64,000 nucleotides of DNA from positions 62,001 to 126,000 of the forward strand of contig NZ_FNCO01000005.1 of assembly GCF_900100795.1 (NCBI RefSeq). Reading direction: 5' to 3'. Source of the DNA: Pseudomonas abietaniphila. Its GTDB lineage: Bacteria; Pseudomonadota; Gammaproteobacteria; Pseudomonadales; Pseudomonadaceae. Of this stretch, positions 43,944 through 53,800 are shown piece by piece. The position numbers and the translations under genes were made by a program. Numbering within the stretch: the stretch's first letter is position 1; the number at the start of each line of letters is the position of its first letter. The notes beneath the pieces were generated by a model. The model saw only the letters and a program-made list of their open reading frames with translations. It was not told where the DNA came from and made no database searches.

Positions 43944-44864
43944 ATGTGGTTCAAAAACCTGCTTGTCTATCGCCTGACCCAGGACCTGCCATTTGATGCC
44001 GAGGCGCTGGAAACCGCATTGGCGACCAAGCCTGCACGCGCTTGTGCCAGCCAGGAGTTGACCACTTACGGTTTCATCGCCCCGTTCGGCAAAGGTGAAG
44101 ACGCGCCGCTGGTGCATGTCAGCGGCGATTTCATGCTGGTGTCGGCGCGCAAGGAAGAACGCATCCTGCCGGGCAGCGTGGTCAACGACGCACTGAAAGA
44201 GAAAGTCGAAGAAATCGAGACCGAGCAGATGCGCAAGGTCTATAAAAAGGAACGCGACCAGCTCAAGGATGAAATCATCCAGGCATTCCTGCCGCGTGCC
44301 TTTATCCGTCGCTCCATGACGTTTGCAGCCATCGCGCCCAAGCAAGGCGTCATTCTGGTCAACGCGTCCAGCCCGAAACGCGCCGAAGACCTGCTGTCGA
44401 CGCTCCGTGAAGTGGTCGGCTCGCTGCCGGTCCGTCCGGTGACCGTGAAAACCGCGCCGACCGCCGTGATGACCGAATGGGTCAAGACCGGTCAGACCGC
44501 CGAAAGCTTCTTCGTCCTCGACGAATGCGAACTGCGCGACACCCACGAAGACGGCGGCATTGTGAAGTGCAAGCGTCAGGACCTGACCAGCGACGAAATC
44601 CAGCTGCACTTGAGCACCGGTAAAGTCGTGACCCAACTGTCGCTGGCCTGGCAGGACAAATTGTCCTTCGTGCTCGACGACAAACTGGGCGTCAAACGCC
44701 TGAAGTTCGAGGACCTGCTGCAGGATCAGGCGGAGCAGGACGGTGGCGACGACGCACTGGGCCAGCAGGACGCCAGCTTCACCCTGATGATGCTGACCTT
44801 CGGCGAGTTCCTGCCGCAGCTGTTCGACGCACTGGGTGGCGAAGAGATTCCGCAGGGGATCTAA
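43944..44864 (+). CDS. rdgC: Recombination-associated protein RdgC
   Basis: 306 residues, full family length. The chain opens '[17 protein letters not shown]', the characteristic RdgC start, and contains '[15 protein letters not shown]' and '[20 protein letters not shown]' in part. It forms a ring-shaped dimer on DNA and restrains RecA filament formation (family knowledge). The ATG at 43944 is preferred over 43920 by homology; AAAGGAGAG precedes the region. Monocistronic, followed by a REP doublet. Confidence 0.95.
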   Translation: MWFKNLLVYRLTQDLPFDAEALETALATKPARACASQELTTYGFIAPFGKGEDAPLVHVSGDFMLVSARKEERILPGSVVNDALKEKVEEIETEQMRKVYKKERDQLKDEIIQAFLPRAFIRRSMTFAAIAPKQGVILVNASSPKRAEDLLSTLREVVGSLPVRPVTVKTAPTAVMTEWVKTGQTAESFFVLDECELRDTHEDGGIVKCKRQDLTSDEIQLHLSTGKVVTQLSLAWQDKLSFVLDDKLGVKRLKFEDLLQDQAEQDGGDDALGQQDASFTLMMLTFGEFLPQLFDALGGEEIPQGI

Positions 44865-44872
44865 CCCTCGGT

Positions 44873-44964
44873 CCTGTAGGAGCCGGCTTGCTGGCGAAAG
44901 CGTCATTTCAGACACGTTGATGTTGAATGACCCACCGCTTTCGCCAGCAAGCCGGCTCCTACAG
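44873..44964. repeat. REP doublet, family B
   Basis: CTGTAGGAGCCGGCTTGCTG and an inverted copy TTCGCCAGCAAGCCGGCTCC at 44939-44964, between rdgC and the transporter gene. Confidence 0.88.
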
Positions 44965-45005
44965 TTATGCGTACCTGATTCACCCCACAATAAAAGGAGC
45001 AAGCC

Positions 45006-45971
45006 ATGCGTGCCCTGGCTGCATTGAGTCGTTTTGTCGGCAATACCTTCGCGTACTGGGTGCTGCTGTTCGCCGTGCTGGCGTTCCTGTTCCCCACCTG
45101 GTTCATCGGCCTGAAAACATTGATCGTGCCGCTGTTGGGGCTGGTCATGTTCGGCATGGGCCTGACCCTCAAGCTTGATGATTTTTCCGAGGTCGTGCGT
45201 CATCCCTGGCGCGTGGCCCTGGGTGTGGTCGCGCATTTCGTGATCATGCCGGGCGTGGCCTGGTTGCTGTGCCAGGCGTTTCACCTGCCGCCGGAAATCG
45301 CCGTCGGCGTGATTCTGGTCGGTTGCTGCCCGAGCGGCACGTCGTCCAACGTCATGACCTGGTTGGCGAAAGGCGATCTGGCGCTGTCGGTCGCCATCGC
45401 GGCCGTCACCACCCTCCTCGCCCCGTTGCTGACCCCGGCCCTGATCTGGCTGCTGGCGTCGGCATGGTTGCCTGTGTCCTTCATGGAAATGTTCTGGTCG
45501 ATCCTGCAACTGGTGATGCTGCCGATCGTGCTGGGCGTCATCGCTCAACGCCTGCTCGGCGCCCGTGTGCAGTTCGCGGTCGACGTGCTGCCGCTGATCT
45601 CGGTGGTGAGCATCGTCATGATCGTCTGCGCCGTCGTGGCCGCCAGCCAGGCAAAAATCGCCGAGTCCGGCCTGCTGATCATGGCCGTTGTCATGCTGCA
45701 CAACAGCTTCGGTTTCCTGCTGGGTTACTTCACCGGGAAAGTGTTCAAACTGCCACTGGCCCAACGCAAGTCGCTGTCGCTGGAAGTCGGCATGCAGAAC
45801 TCCGGCCTCGGCGCCGCCCTGGCCAGCGCCCATTTCTCGCCACTGGCGGCGGTGCCCAGCGCGCTGTTCAGCGTCTGGCACAACATCTCGGGGGCGTTGC
45901 TGTCGACGTATTTCAGGAAGATGGCGCCGGATGGGGAAAGTGGCACGAAGAGGAAGCCCGCTGCGCATTAA
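45006..45971 (+). CDS. Bile acid:sodium symporter (BASS) family transporter
   Basis: 321 residues with about nine or ten hydrophobic segments. Family motifs: 'GLVMFGMGLTLKLDDF', 'VILVGCCPSGTSSNVMTWLAKGDLALSVA' in segments (the Na+-site GCCPSG/TSSN region) and 'EVGMQNSGLGAALA'. The substrate of bacterial members is varied (pantothenate, 2-oxo acids, bile acids); no neighbour decides it. AAAGGAG precedes the ATG. The C-terminus is hydrophilic (Lys/Arg/Pro). Confidence 0.88.
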   Translation: MRALAALSRFVGNTFAYWVLLFAVLAFLFPTWFIGLKTLIVPLLGLVMFGMGLTLKLDDFSEVVRHPWRVALGVVAHFVIMPGVAWLLCQAFHLPPEIAVGVILVGCCPSGTSSNVMTWLAKGDLALSVAIAAVTTLLAPLLTPALIWLLASAWLPVSFMEMFWSILQLVMLPIVLGVIAQRLLGARVQFAVDVLPLISVVSIVMIVCAVVAASQAKIAESGLLIMAVVMLHNSFGFLLGYFTGKVFKLPLAQRKSLSLEVGMQNSGLGAALASAHFSPLAAVPSALFSVWHNISGALLSTYFRKMAPDGESGTKRKPAAH

Positions 45972-45997
45972 CACTATAGAAAGGCAAGGTGCATTGT

Positions 45998-46042
45998 GAT
46001 GATGGTGGGATAAGCTCAGGACTCCTGCTGATCCACCATCAT
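45998..46042. terminator. Hairpin after the BASS transporter gene
   Basis: GATGATGGTGGGAT (45998) pairs with ATCCACCATCAT (46031-46042) with one bulge; no T-tract. Candidate end of the transporter transcript. Confidence 0.35.
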
Positions 46043-46127
46043 TTCCCGGTAAGGTTGAAAAATTAGCCTGTAGCTTTGGTAATGAATTCGAAGATGCAAC
46101 GAAACTGATCCTATTTGAATGAGCTAT

Positions 46128-46574
46128 CTAGCCATCATTTTCGTAGTCAATTTGCGCATCCAGCCAGACATCGACCGCCAAATAGTCGTCGTCGAGTCTA
46201 ACCATCGCTGGATTGTGGAAGTGAAACACTTGCCTTTTAACCGCTATCTTAATCTGATTGCCAAAGACTGACGTTTGGGCATCATGATCGCGGGTAATAA
46301 GAAACGCCGTCGCATTATCCCGAAGCGACTCTAGCGCCAAACTGTCATCCTCTATAGCGCGATGCACAAAATAATGATAGGTGAATGGGACCGTTGCGCC
46401 TCCTGAATCGCTGACTACCACATAAACCATTGCCTTATCTCCGACGGGGTAACGCCGAATGATTTCTGATAAATCAGCTGTAAACTTATAACTGAGCAAA
46501 ATCCATCCCCCCTGTAAAACACAGAGCAAGAGCAAGAATCTGAACACCCATTTACCAGGAGCGCGAGTTTGCAT
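46128..46574 (-). CDS. Probable immunity protein, one N-terminal membrane segment
   Basis: 148 residues, no family I can name. Residues 10-28 form a membrane helix ('FRFLLLLCVLQGGWILLSY'); the rest is a soluble domain ('YVVVSDSGGATVPFTYHYF', 'QVFHFHNPAMVRLDDDYLAV'), most likely periplasmic by the positive-inside rule. The start at 46574 is preceded by CGGAGGG and lies inside the last codons of the upstream toxin-like gene, overlapping by 23 bases, the usual arrangement of toxin then immunity. Base composition is clearly more AT-rich than the surroundings. Function is inferred only from position and overlap. Confidence 0.6.
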   Translation of the reverse strand: MQTRAPGKWVFRFLLLLCVLQGGWILLSYKFTADLSEIIRRYPVGDKAMVYVVVSDSGGATVPFTYHYFVHRAIEDDSLALESLRDNATAFLITRDHDAQTSVFGNQIKIAVKRQVFHFHNPAMVRLDDDYLAVDVWLDAQIDYENDG

Positions 46575-47019
46575 ATTTAATGCCCTCCGCAATCATTTCC
46601 TGATCATTTTTATCGTCTCCGAAAGGGTAAACAAACCAGTTAATCCATGTTACTTCTGGGGCAATGGTTCCTGCCCTGAACTGGGCAGCCCCGGCTGCTC
46701 GGTGGAGAACAAACTCTGAAAATCCCGCACAGGTCCCAACTGCCCCATAATGAAAATTTCCGAATTTCTCAAACTGCCTTCCCCTCTTTTTGAAATCCCA
46801 AGGACCGCCATTTTTAACTTTGGTATAAAACCAAACCCAAAGCTGCGCTTCTTGAGGGAGTGTGGCAACCCATCTCATATGGCGAGCGACACCCATGTTT
46901 GCGTGGAGCGAAACCCCTTCTGGGGCAGGTGGAACGATCATAGGGTATTCATCCGGCTCGATAGAGAAGCGGATGAATTTATTGGCCGAGTAAAACGAAA
47001 TAAAGGTTAACGGAGGCCA
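46552..47019 (-). pseudogene. Orphan polymorphic-toxin C-terminal domain (type 44-like), 5'-truncated
   Basis: The ATG at 46941 gives 129 residues, but the frame stays open to 47019 with coherent sequence ('FSIEPDEYPMIVPPAPEG') and no start codon, so this looks like the end of a longer gene. The segment 'FYTKVKNGGPWDFKKRGRQ' followed by 'FGNFHYGAVGTCAGFSE' matches, from memory, the Bacterial toxin 44 (Ntox44) pattern of polymorphic toxins. The delivery part of the toxin is missing. The gene ends inside the start of the membrane-anchored partner. AT-rich composition suggests transfer. The membrane-anchored partner suggests an envelope target. Whether it is expressed from 46941 is unclear, since no ribosome site stands before that ATG. 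Confidence 0.65.
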
Positions 47020-47203
47020 TCAAAAAAAATCAGAAGAGTCCTACATCACTCATGAGAAACGACCCACGGATATCTCCGAGCTCAGCGGCAGTTACCGCCT
47101 TATAAACCCGGCTGGATGGCAGTAGCGGTGGTCCAGTCAACTTCTGTTACTGACCACCTGCAGATCGCCAGCAAGCCGGCTCCTACCGTTATCAGCAGGT
47201 CAT
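47020..47203. other. Remnant sequence upstream of the orphan toxin
   Basis: On the minus strand a short frame between about 47131 and 47030 reads 'LPSSRVYKAVTAAELGDI' then 'RGSFLMSDVGLF' and stops; it has protein-like character but no start of its own beyond a TTG. It may be a scrap of another toxin tip. A single family-B REP arm lies at 47164-47188. Confidence 0.3.
47164..47189. repeat. REP element, family B, single arm
   Basis: GATCGCCAGCAAGCCGGCTC then CTACCG, without a visible partner; it borders the AT-rich toxin remnant on the right. Confidence 0.75.
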
Positions 47204-49078
47204 CTACCGAACATTCCCGCGCAACGCCGCCACCCGCTCGCGCACAAGGGCCGGTTCGGACTCATCACCGGGCATCGCGGGCCCCGCCACCAATGTCACC
47301 CGTGACCACAACCGGCGAAACACGCCCTTGTCGGGATCGCGGCTGAAGAAGCTGCCCCACAAGCCTTGCAACGCCAAGGGGATCACCGGTACGTCGGTTT
47401 CTTGCAGCACGCGGGTCATGCCGCCTTTGAATTCGTCGATCTCGCCGGTGGTGGTCAGTTTGCCTTCCGGGAAGATGCACACCAGCTCCCCGTCTTTCAG
47501 GTAGTCGGCGATCCGCTTGAAGGCCTGGTCGTAGATCATCAGGTCCTCGCTGCGTCCGGCGATGGGAATCGCGCCGGCGGTGCGGAAGATGAAGTTGAGC
47601 ACCGGCAGGTTGAAGATCTTGTAGTACATGACGAAGCGGATCGGTCTGCGCACCGAGCCGGCGATCAACAAGGCGTCTACGAATGACACGTGATTGCACA
47701 CCAGCAACGCGGCGCCTTCGTCAGGAATCTGTTCCAGGTCGCGATGCTCTACGCGGTACATGGAGTGGCTGAGCAGCCAGATCATGAACCGCATGGTGAA
47801 TTCCGGGACGATCTTGAAGATGTAGGTGTTCACCGCGATGTTCATCAGCGAGACCACCAGGAACAGCTGTGGAATCGAGAGTTTCACCACGCTCAGGAAG
47901 ATGATCGACACAATCGCCGACACCACCATGAACAGTGCGTTGAGAATGTTGTTCGAGGCGATGACCCGCGAGCGCTCTTTCTCGGGCGTGCGCGACTGGA
48001 TCAGCGCATACAGCGGCACGATATAAAAGCCGCCGAAGACACCGATGCCAAGGATGTCGAACAGCACCCACCACGCTTGCCCGTAACCCAGCACCGCCAG
48101 CCAGTTATTGGCCTGGACGTTCTGCGGAAATTCACCCGAATGCCACCACAACAACAGGCCGAACACCGTCAGGCCCATCGAGCCGAACGGCACGAGGCCG
48201 ATCTCCACTTTTCGCCCCGACAGTCGTTCGCACAGCATGGAGCCTGCCGCGATGCCGATGGAAAACACCGTGAGGATCAGGGTGACGACGGTTTCATCGC
48301 CGTACAGGAATTCTTTCGCGTAGGCCGGGATCTGCGTCAGGTAAATCGCGCCGACGAACCAGAACCAGGAGTTGCCGACGATGGAGCGCGAGACGGCTTT
48401 AGTCTGGCCCAGGCCCAGTTTCAGCGTCGCCCAGGACTCGCTGAAGATGTTCCAGTTCAGGCGCATTTCCGGGCTCGCGGCTGCCGCGGGCGGGATGCCT
48501 CGGCTGGCGAGATAGCCCAGACAGGCGACCAGCACCATGGCGGTGGAGACGATCGGCGCGTAATGAGCGGCCGACATCATGATCCCTGCGCCAATCGTCC
48601 CGGCAAGGATGGCCAGGAAGGTGCCCATCTCTACCAGGCCATTGCCGCCCACCAGTTCGTTCTCATGCAGGTGCTGCGGCAGGATCGAATATTTCACCGG
48701 GCCGAACAGCGCGGAGTGCGTGCCCATGGCGAACAGTGCGGCGAGCATCAAGGACAGGTGATCGAAGAGAAACCCGACGGCGCCGACCACCATGATCCCG
48801 ATCTCCAGCACCTTGATCATGCGGATCAGCTTGTCCTTGGGGTACTTCTCACCGAACTGCCCGGCCAGCGCCGAGAACAGGAAGAACGGCAGAATGAACA
48901 GCAGCGCGCACAGGTTCACGTAGATCGAACGGTCACCGTCGATGGTCAACTTGTAGAGAATGGCGAGGATCAGCGATTGCTTGAAGATGTTGTCGTTGAA
49001 CGCCCCGAGGGACTGCGTCACGAAGAACGGCAGGAACCGCCGTTTGCCCAACAGATTGAACTGCGACTGACTCATCAA
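47204..49078 (-). CDS. MFS lysophospholipid transporter fused to a PlsC-type acyltransferase
   Basis: 624 residues. Residues 1-410 are an LplT-like MFS carrier ('FFVTQSLGAFNDNIFKQSLI', about 12 hydrophobic helices). From about 430 a glycerophosphate acyltransferase domain follows, with 'LVCNHVSFVDALL' (the NHx4D catalytic pair), 'GAIPIAGRSEDL' and 'IFPEGKLTTTG'. Together these would flip lysophospholipids (probably lyso-PE) across the inner membrane and reacylate them, as LplT and Aas do as separate or fused proteins elsewhere. No AMP-binding acyl-ACP synthetase domain is present, unlike full Aas fusions, so the acyl donor must be made elsewhere. Confidence 0.87.
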   Translation of the reverse strand: MMSQSQFNLLGKRRFLPFFVTQSLGAFNDNIFKQSLILAILYKLTIDGDRSIYVNLCALLFILPFFLFSALAGQFGEKYPKDKLIRMIKVLEIGIMVVGAVGFLFDHLSLMLAALFAMGTHSALFGPVKYSILPQHLHENELVGGNGLVEMGTFLAILAGTIGAGIMMSAAHYAPIVSTAMVLVACLGYLASRGIPPAAAASPEMRLNWNIFSESWATLKLGLGQTKAVSRSIVGNSWFWFVGAIYLTQIPAYAKEFLYGDETVVTLILTVFSIGIAAGSMLCERLSGRKVEIGLVPFGSMGLTVFGLLLWWHSGEFPQNVQANNWLAVLGYGQAWWVLFDILGIGVFGGFYIVPLYALIQSRTPEKERSRVIASNNILNALFMVVSAIVSIIFLSVVKLSIPQLFLVVSLMNIAVNTYIFKIVPEFTMRFMIWLLSHSMYRVEHRDLEQIPDEGAALLVCNHVSFVDALLIAGSVRRPIRFVMYYKIFNLPVLNFIFRTAGAIPIAGRSEDLMIYDQAFKRIADYLKDGELVCIFPEGKLTTTGEIDEFKGGMTRVLQETDVPVIPLALQGLWGSFFSRDPDKGVFRRLWSRVTLVAGPAMPGDESEPALVRERVAALRGNVR

Positions 49079-49183
49079 ACTTCATCCTGAATGACGCCGG
49101 GGTCGGCTTTTGGATTGGAAGACGGGATTCCAGTCCGAGCCACATTGAAGACGTAACCGGCATTTCTGTCGATAGGCGCACAC

Positions 49184-49274
49184 CCTGTGGGAGCGAATTC
49201 ATTCGCGAAGGGCAGGTACAGTCAATACATCTCCATACTCCGGAACATTTTTCGCGAATGAATTCGCTCCCACC
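49184..49274. repeat. REP-like doublet, family D
   Basis: CTGTGGGAGCGAATTCATTC and its inverse TTCGCGAATGAATTCGCTCC, a different sequence from families A-C but with the same head-to-head layout and length. Confidence 0.85.
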
Positions 49275-49303
49275 GCTTCATATCGCGCGAGCAGGAAAAC
49301 CGT

Positions 49304-50449
49304 TCATTTCTTCAAACCGGCTATACACGGCGAAACAAACAGCTCTCCTTTATAAGCCCCCACCACGGTCCGGCGCATGATCACCAGCCATAGCATCGCC
49401 AGGCTTGCCACCAGCAGGCTTCCCAGTACCGAGAAGAACCCCAGCTGCAAGACAGCCCCGAGCTTCAGCGTGGTCAAGGCAAACACCCCCAGTGGAAACG
49501 TGAAGCCCCACCAGCCGAGGTTGAACGGGATGCCGTTGCGCAAATAGCGAACGGTGATCAGCACCGCCATCAGCAGCCACCACACACCGACGCCCCACAG
49601 AATGATCCCGGCGATCAGGCCCAAGCCCGAGGCGATCTCACCCACACTGCCCAAACCATGGGCGGCAAAGATTGCAGGAGAGTCCGCACCCAGCATTATC
49701 ATGCCAAAGGCCCCGGTGCTGATCGGGCCCAGCGCCAGCCAGCTTGAGGCCGCCATGCTTTCGTGCGGCAGTTTGTGCAGGGCCATGCGCAATAACAGGA
49801 TGGTGAGCATGCTGAACGCCACCGGCACCGACATCGCCCACAGCACGTAGCTGGTGATCAGCACACTGAACGGGCTGTGGCTGTCCGCCAGGTGCGGCGC
49901 CAGCAACCCTCCGCTGGCCGCCGCCACTTCCGCCGCCACCACCGGCAGCAGCCAGACCGCCGTCATCTGATCGATGCGGTGTTCCTGACGGGTGAACATC
50001 ATGAACGGGATTACCACGCCGCACGCCAGCGACATCGCCACGTCCAGCCACCACAGCGCTTCGGCCAGCGGCAACACGCCCTGACCCCACCGGGGTATAC
50101 CGAATGTGAGCAGTCCGTTGATGATCGTCGCCATGCCCATGGGGATGGTACCGAAGAACATCGAAACCGTTGAATGCCCGAAGATCCGCCGCGCTTCGTC
50201 AAAGAACATCACCCAGCGCGCGGCGTAGAGAACGCTGAAGCTGAGGAACAGGACGATGTTCAACATCCACAGGGCTTCGGCCAGCTGGAACATGCCGGGA
50301 ATGTGAACCGGAAGCTGCGTCAGAACAGCCGACAAAATGCCGGTGCCCATGGTCGCGGCGAACCAGTTGGGGGTGAATTGACGAATGACTTCGCGCGGAT
50401 GGCTCAGTTGGCTGAAAGGTCTGCGCGGGATAAAAAGGGTGTACTGCAT
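49304..50449 (-). CDS. TDT-family transporter (TehA/SLAC1 fold; dicarboxylate, sulfite or tellurite type)
   Basis: 381 residues with about ten hydrophobic segments. The opening 'IRQFTPNWFAATMGTGILS' is the family start, the glycine-rich 'NWFAATMGTG' being the first helix of the SLAC1 fold. 'WWGFTFPLGVFALTT' is the conserved last-third motif. It exports or channels small anions such as malate, sulfite or tellurite across the inner membrane; the choice is not settled by sequence. The neighbours give no pathway. Confidence 0.85.
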   Translation of the reverse strand: MQYTLFIPRRPFSQLSHPREVIRQFTPNWFAATMGTGILSAVLTQLPVHIPGMFQLAEALWMLNIVLFLSFSVLYAARWVMFFDEARRIFGHSTVSMFFGTIPMGMATIINGLLTFGIPRWGQGVLPLAEALWWLDVAMSLACGVVIPFMMFTRQEHRIDQMTAVWLLPVVAAEVAAASGGLLAPHLADSHSPFSVLITSYVLWAMSVPVAFSMLTILLLRMALHKLPHESMAASSWLALGPISTGAFGMIMLGADSPAIFAAHGLGSVGEIASGLGLIAGIILWGVGVWWLLMAVLITVRYLRNGIPFNLGWWGFTFPLGVFALTTLKLGAVLQLGFFSVLGSLLVASLAMLWLVIMRRTVVGAYKGELFVSPCIAGLKK

Positions 50450-50829
50450 GGGTCGCTCCTGTCCTCGTGTGAGGTGGTACTCATGTTACGGCGCGACCTG
50501 ATATCTATTAAGCGGGTAATTTCTCTATACCTCATAGATTTAACCGATATACACAATGCCCTGTAGAAGCGCGCTTGCCCGCGAAGGCGGACGGTCAGAA
50601 ACACGGGTGTTGTTTGACACGCCACATTCGCGGGCAACCGCGCCCCTACAGGATGTGCGCGGTCGATCCAGTTCAATATGAGAGACCAATCGGAGGTTTG
50701 CCCCGGCCACCTGCGACACCGCGCCGCTCAGACCTTGGTCGAAACAGACGAACGTGATGCAGCGTGCGAGACTGTCTGACCGGCGAAGGATCGCCGTCGA
50801 ATCGTGACCTGTTTGAATCTGGAGTTCCC
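50450..50829. other. Divergent intergenic region with a family-A REP
   Basis: No gene is credible. A family-A REP doublet (50560-50652) with one head base changed (CTGTAGAAGCGCGCTTGCCC) lies in the middle; the rest holds the divergent promoters, which I cannot define. Confidence 0.5.
50560..50652. repeat. REP doublet, family A
   Basis: CCTGTAGAAGCGCGCTTGCC at 50560 and the inverse CGCGGGCAACCGCGCCCCTA near 50629-50649; arms have diverged by two or three bases. Confidence 0.8.
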
Positions 50830-53800
50830 ATGTCGCTGTCCAGCGGGCTGATCGCTGCCGTCGCCCTGGCCTATATGGCCATCATGTTCGCCATCGCCTT
50901 CTACGGCGACCGTCGCAGCGGTGCCCTGCCGCCCCGATTGCGGGCGTGGGTGTACAGCCTGTCCCTGGCAGTCTATTGCACCAGCTGGACGTTCTTCGGG
51001 GCGGTCGGTCAGGCGGCCGAGCAGCTATGGTCGTTCCTGCCGATCTACCTTGGGCCCATCGTGATGATGGTGCTGGCGCCTTGGGTGCTGCAGAAAATGG
51101 TGCTGATCAGCAAACAGGAAAACATCACGTCCATTGCCGACTTCATCGCCGCGCGCTACGGCAAATCCCAGTCGCTGGCGGTCGTTGTCGCTTTGATCTG
51201 CCTGATCGGCGTCCTGCCCTACATCGCCCTGCAACTCAAAGGCATCGTGCTGGGCGTGAACATCCTGATCGGCGCGGGGGCGGATGCCACGGGTACGCGG
51301 GCGCAGGACACCGCACTGATCGTTTCGCTGGTGCTGGCCCTGTTCACCATCGTCTTCGGCACGCGCAACCTCGACGCCACCGAACACCACCGCGGCATGG
51401 TGCTGGCTATCGCGTTCGAGGCGCTGGTCAAGCTGTTCGCCTTTATGGCGGTTGGCGTCTTCGTGACCTTCGGCCTGTACGACGGGGTCGACGATCTGTT
51501 CAATCAGGCCATGCTCGCGCCGCGCCTCGAGCAATACTGGAAGGAGACCATCAACTGGCCCTCGATGGTGGTGCAAACCGGCGTTGCGATGATGGCCATC
51601 GTCTGCTTGCCACGGCAGTTCCACGTGACGGTGGTGGAGAACATCGAGCCGCAGGATTTGCGCTTGGCCAAGTGGGTGTTCCCGGCTTACCTGTTGCTCG
51701 CCGCGCTGTTCGTGGTGCCCATCGCACTGGCCGGGCAAATGCTGCTGCCAGGCTCGGTGCTCCCGGACTCCTTCGTGATCAGCGTGCCCCTTGCTCACGC
51801 GCACCCGGCCTTGGCGATGCTGGCGTTCATCGGCGGCGCCTCGGCCGCGACCGGCATGGTGATCGTGGCCAGCGTGGCCCTGTCGACCATGGTGTCCAAC
51901 GACATGTTGCTGCCATGGCTGCTGCGTCGTAAAACCGCCGAGCGTCCGTTTGAAGTGTTCCGTTACTGGATGCTCTCGGTACGCCGGGTCAGCATCGTGG
52001 TGATTCTGCTGCTGGCGTACGTGAGCTATCGGTTGCTGGGCTCGACGGCCAGCCTGGCGACCATCGGACAGATCGCGTTTGCCGCGATCACTCAACTGGC
52101 GCCCGCGATGATCGGCGCGCTTTACTGGAAACCGGCCAACCGCCGTGGCGTGTTCGCGGGCCTGGCGGCCGGTGTCTTTATCTGGTTCTACACCCTCGTG
52201 CTGCCCCTGACCGCGCACAGCATGGGTTGGTCGCTGAGCAGTTTCCCGCTGCTGGCCTGGCTGCACAGCAACCCGTTCAACCTGCCGATCAGCCCGCTGA
52301 CCCAAGGCGTGGTGCTGTCGATGGCCGGCAATTTCATCCTGTTCGCCTGGGTCTCGCTGCTGTCGCGCACGCGCGTGTCGGAGCACTGGCAGGCGGGCCG
52401 ATTCATCGGGCAGGAGTTGCAGGCACGGCCCAACAATCGCTCGCTGCTGGCGGTGCAGATCGAGGACTTGCTCAAGCTCTCGGCGCGCTTTGTCGGCGAA
52501 GAGCGCGCGCAACAAAGCTTCATCCGCTTTGCCTATCGCCAGGGCAAAGGCTTCAACCCGAACCAGAACGCCAACGGCGAATGGATTGCCCACACCGAAC
52601 GGCTGCTGGCCGGTGTACTCGGCACGTCGTCCACCCGCGCGGTGGTCAAGGCGGCCATTGAAGGCCGGGACATGCAGCTGGAAGACGTGGTGCGCATCGC
52701 CGACGAAGCGTCCGAGGTCCTGCAGTTCAACCGCGCATTGCTGCAAGGCGCCATCGAGAACATCACCCAAGGCATCAGCGTGGTGGACCAGTCGCTGAAA
52801 CTGGTGGCCTGGAACGACCGCTACCTGGAGCTGTTCAACTACCCGGACGGGCTGATCAGCGTCGGCAGGCCCATCGCGGACATCATTCGCTACAACGCCG
52901 AACGCGGCTTGCTTGGCCCCGGCGAAGCCGAGGTGCACATCGCACGACGCCTGCACTGGATGCGTCAGGGCCGCGCGCACACCTCCGAGCGGCTGTTCCC
53001 CAATGGCCGGGTGATCGAACTGATCGGCAACCCGATGCCCGGCGGCGGTTTCGTCATGAGCTTCACCGACATCACGGCCTTCCGCGAAGCCGAGCAAGCG
53101 CTTAAAGGCGTCAACGAAAGCCTTGAACAACGGGTGGCCGAACGCACCCGCGAACTGTCGCAACTGAACCTGGCACTCACCGAGGCCAAGGCCCACGCCG
53201 AAGCCGCCAACCAGTCGAAAACGCGCTTTCTGGCGGCGGTCAGTCATGACTTGATGCAGCCCATGAACGCCGCGCGCCTGTTTTCCGCCGCCTTGTTGCA
53301 CACCGACGACAACGTGCCCGATGAAGCCAGGACACTGATCCATCATCTGGACAGTTCACTGCGTTCGGCCGAGGACCTGATCAGCGACCTGCTGGACATT
53401 TCCCGCCTGGAAAACGGCAAGTTCACCCCAACCGTCGCACCGTTCCCGCTCAATAATCTGTTCGACACCCTGGGCGCAGAGTTCAAGGCCCTGGCGCAGG
53501 AGCAAGGTCTGAGCTTCCGCGTGCGCGGCAGTCAACTTCGGATCGCCAGCGACGTAAAACTGCTGCGCCGGGTGCTGCAGAACTTCCTGACCAACGCCTT
53601 CCGCTACGCCAAGGGGCCGATACTGCTGGGCGTGCGACGCAAAGGCGACCACCTGAGCCTGGAAGTCTGGGACCGCGGACCGGGCATTCCGGAAGACAAA
53701 CGCCAGGTGATCTTCGAGGAATTCAAACGCCTGGACAGCCATCAGACGCGCGCAGAAAAAGGGCTTGGCTTGGGTCTGGCGATCGCCGACGGCCTGTGTC

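Noticed and set aside
43872..45974. A 700-codon frame antisense to rdgC and the BASS gene
   Set aside because: It spans two genes, a REP and the intergenic space, which no real gene would do here.
51025..53346. A 773-codon frame antisense to the sensor kinase
   Set aside because: Same reason; the translation is rich in His and Gln and has no recognisable fold.
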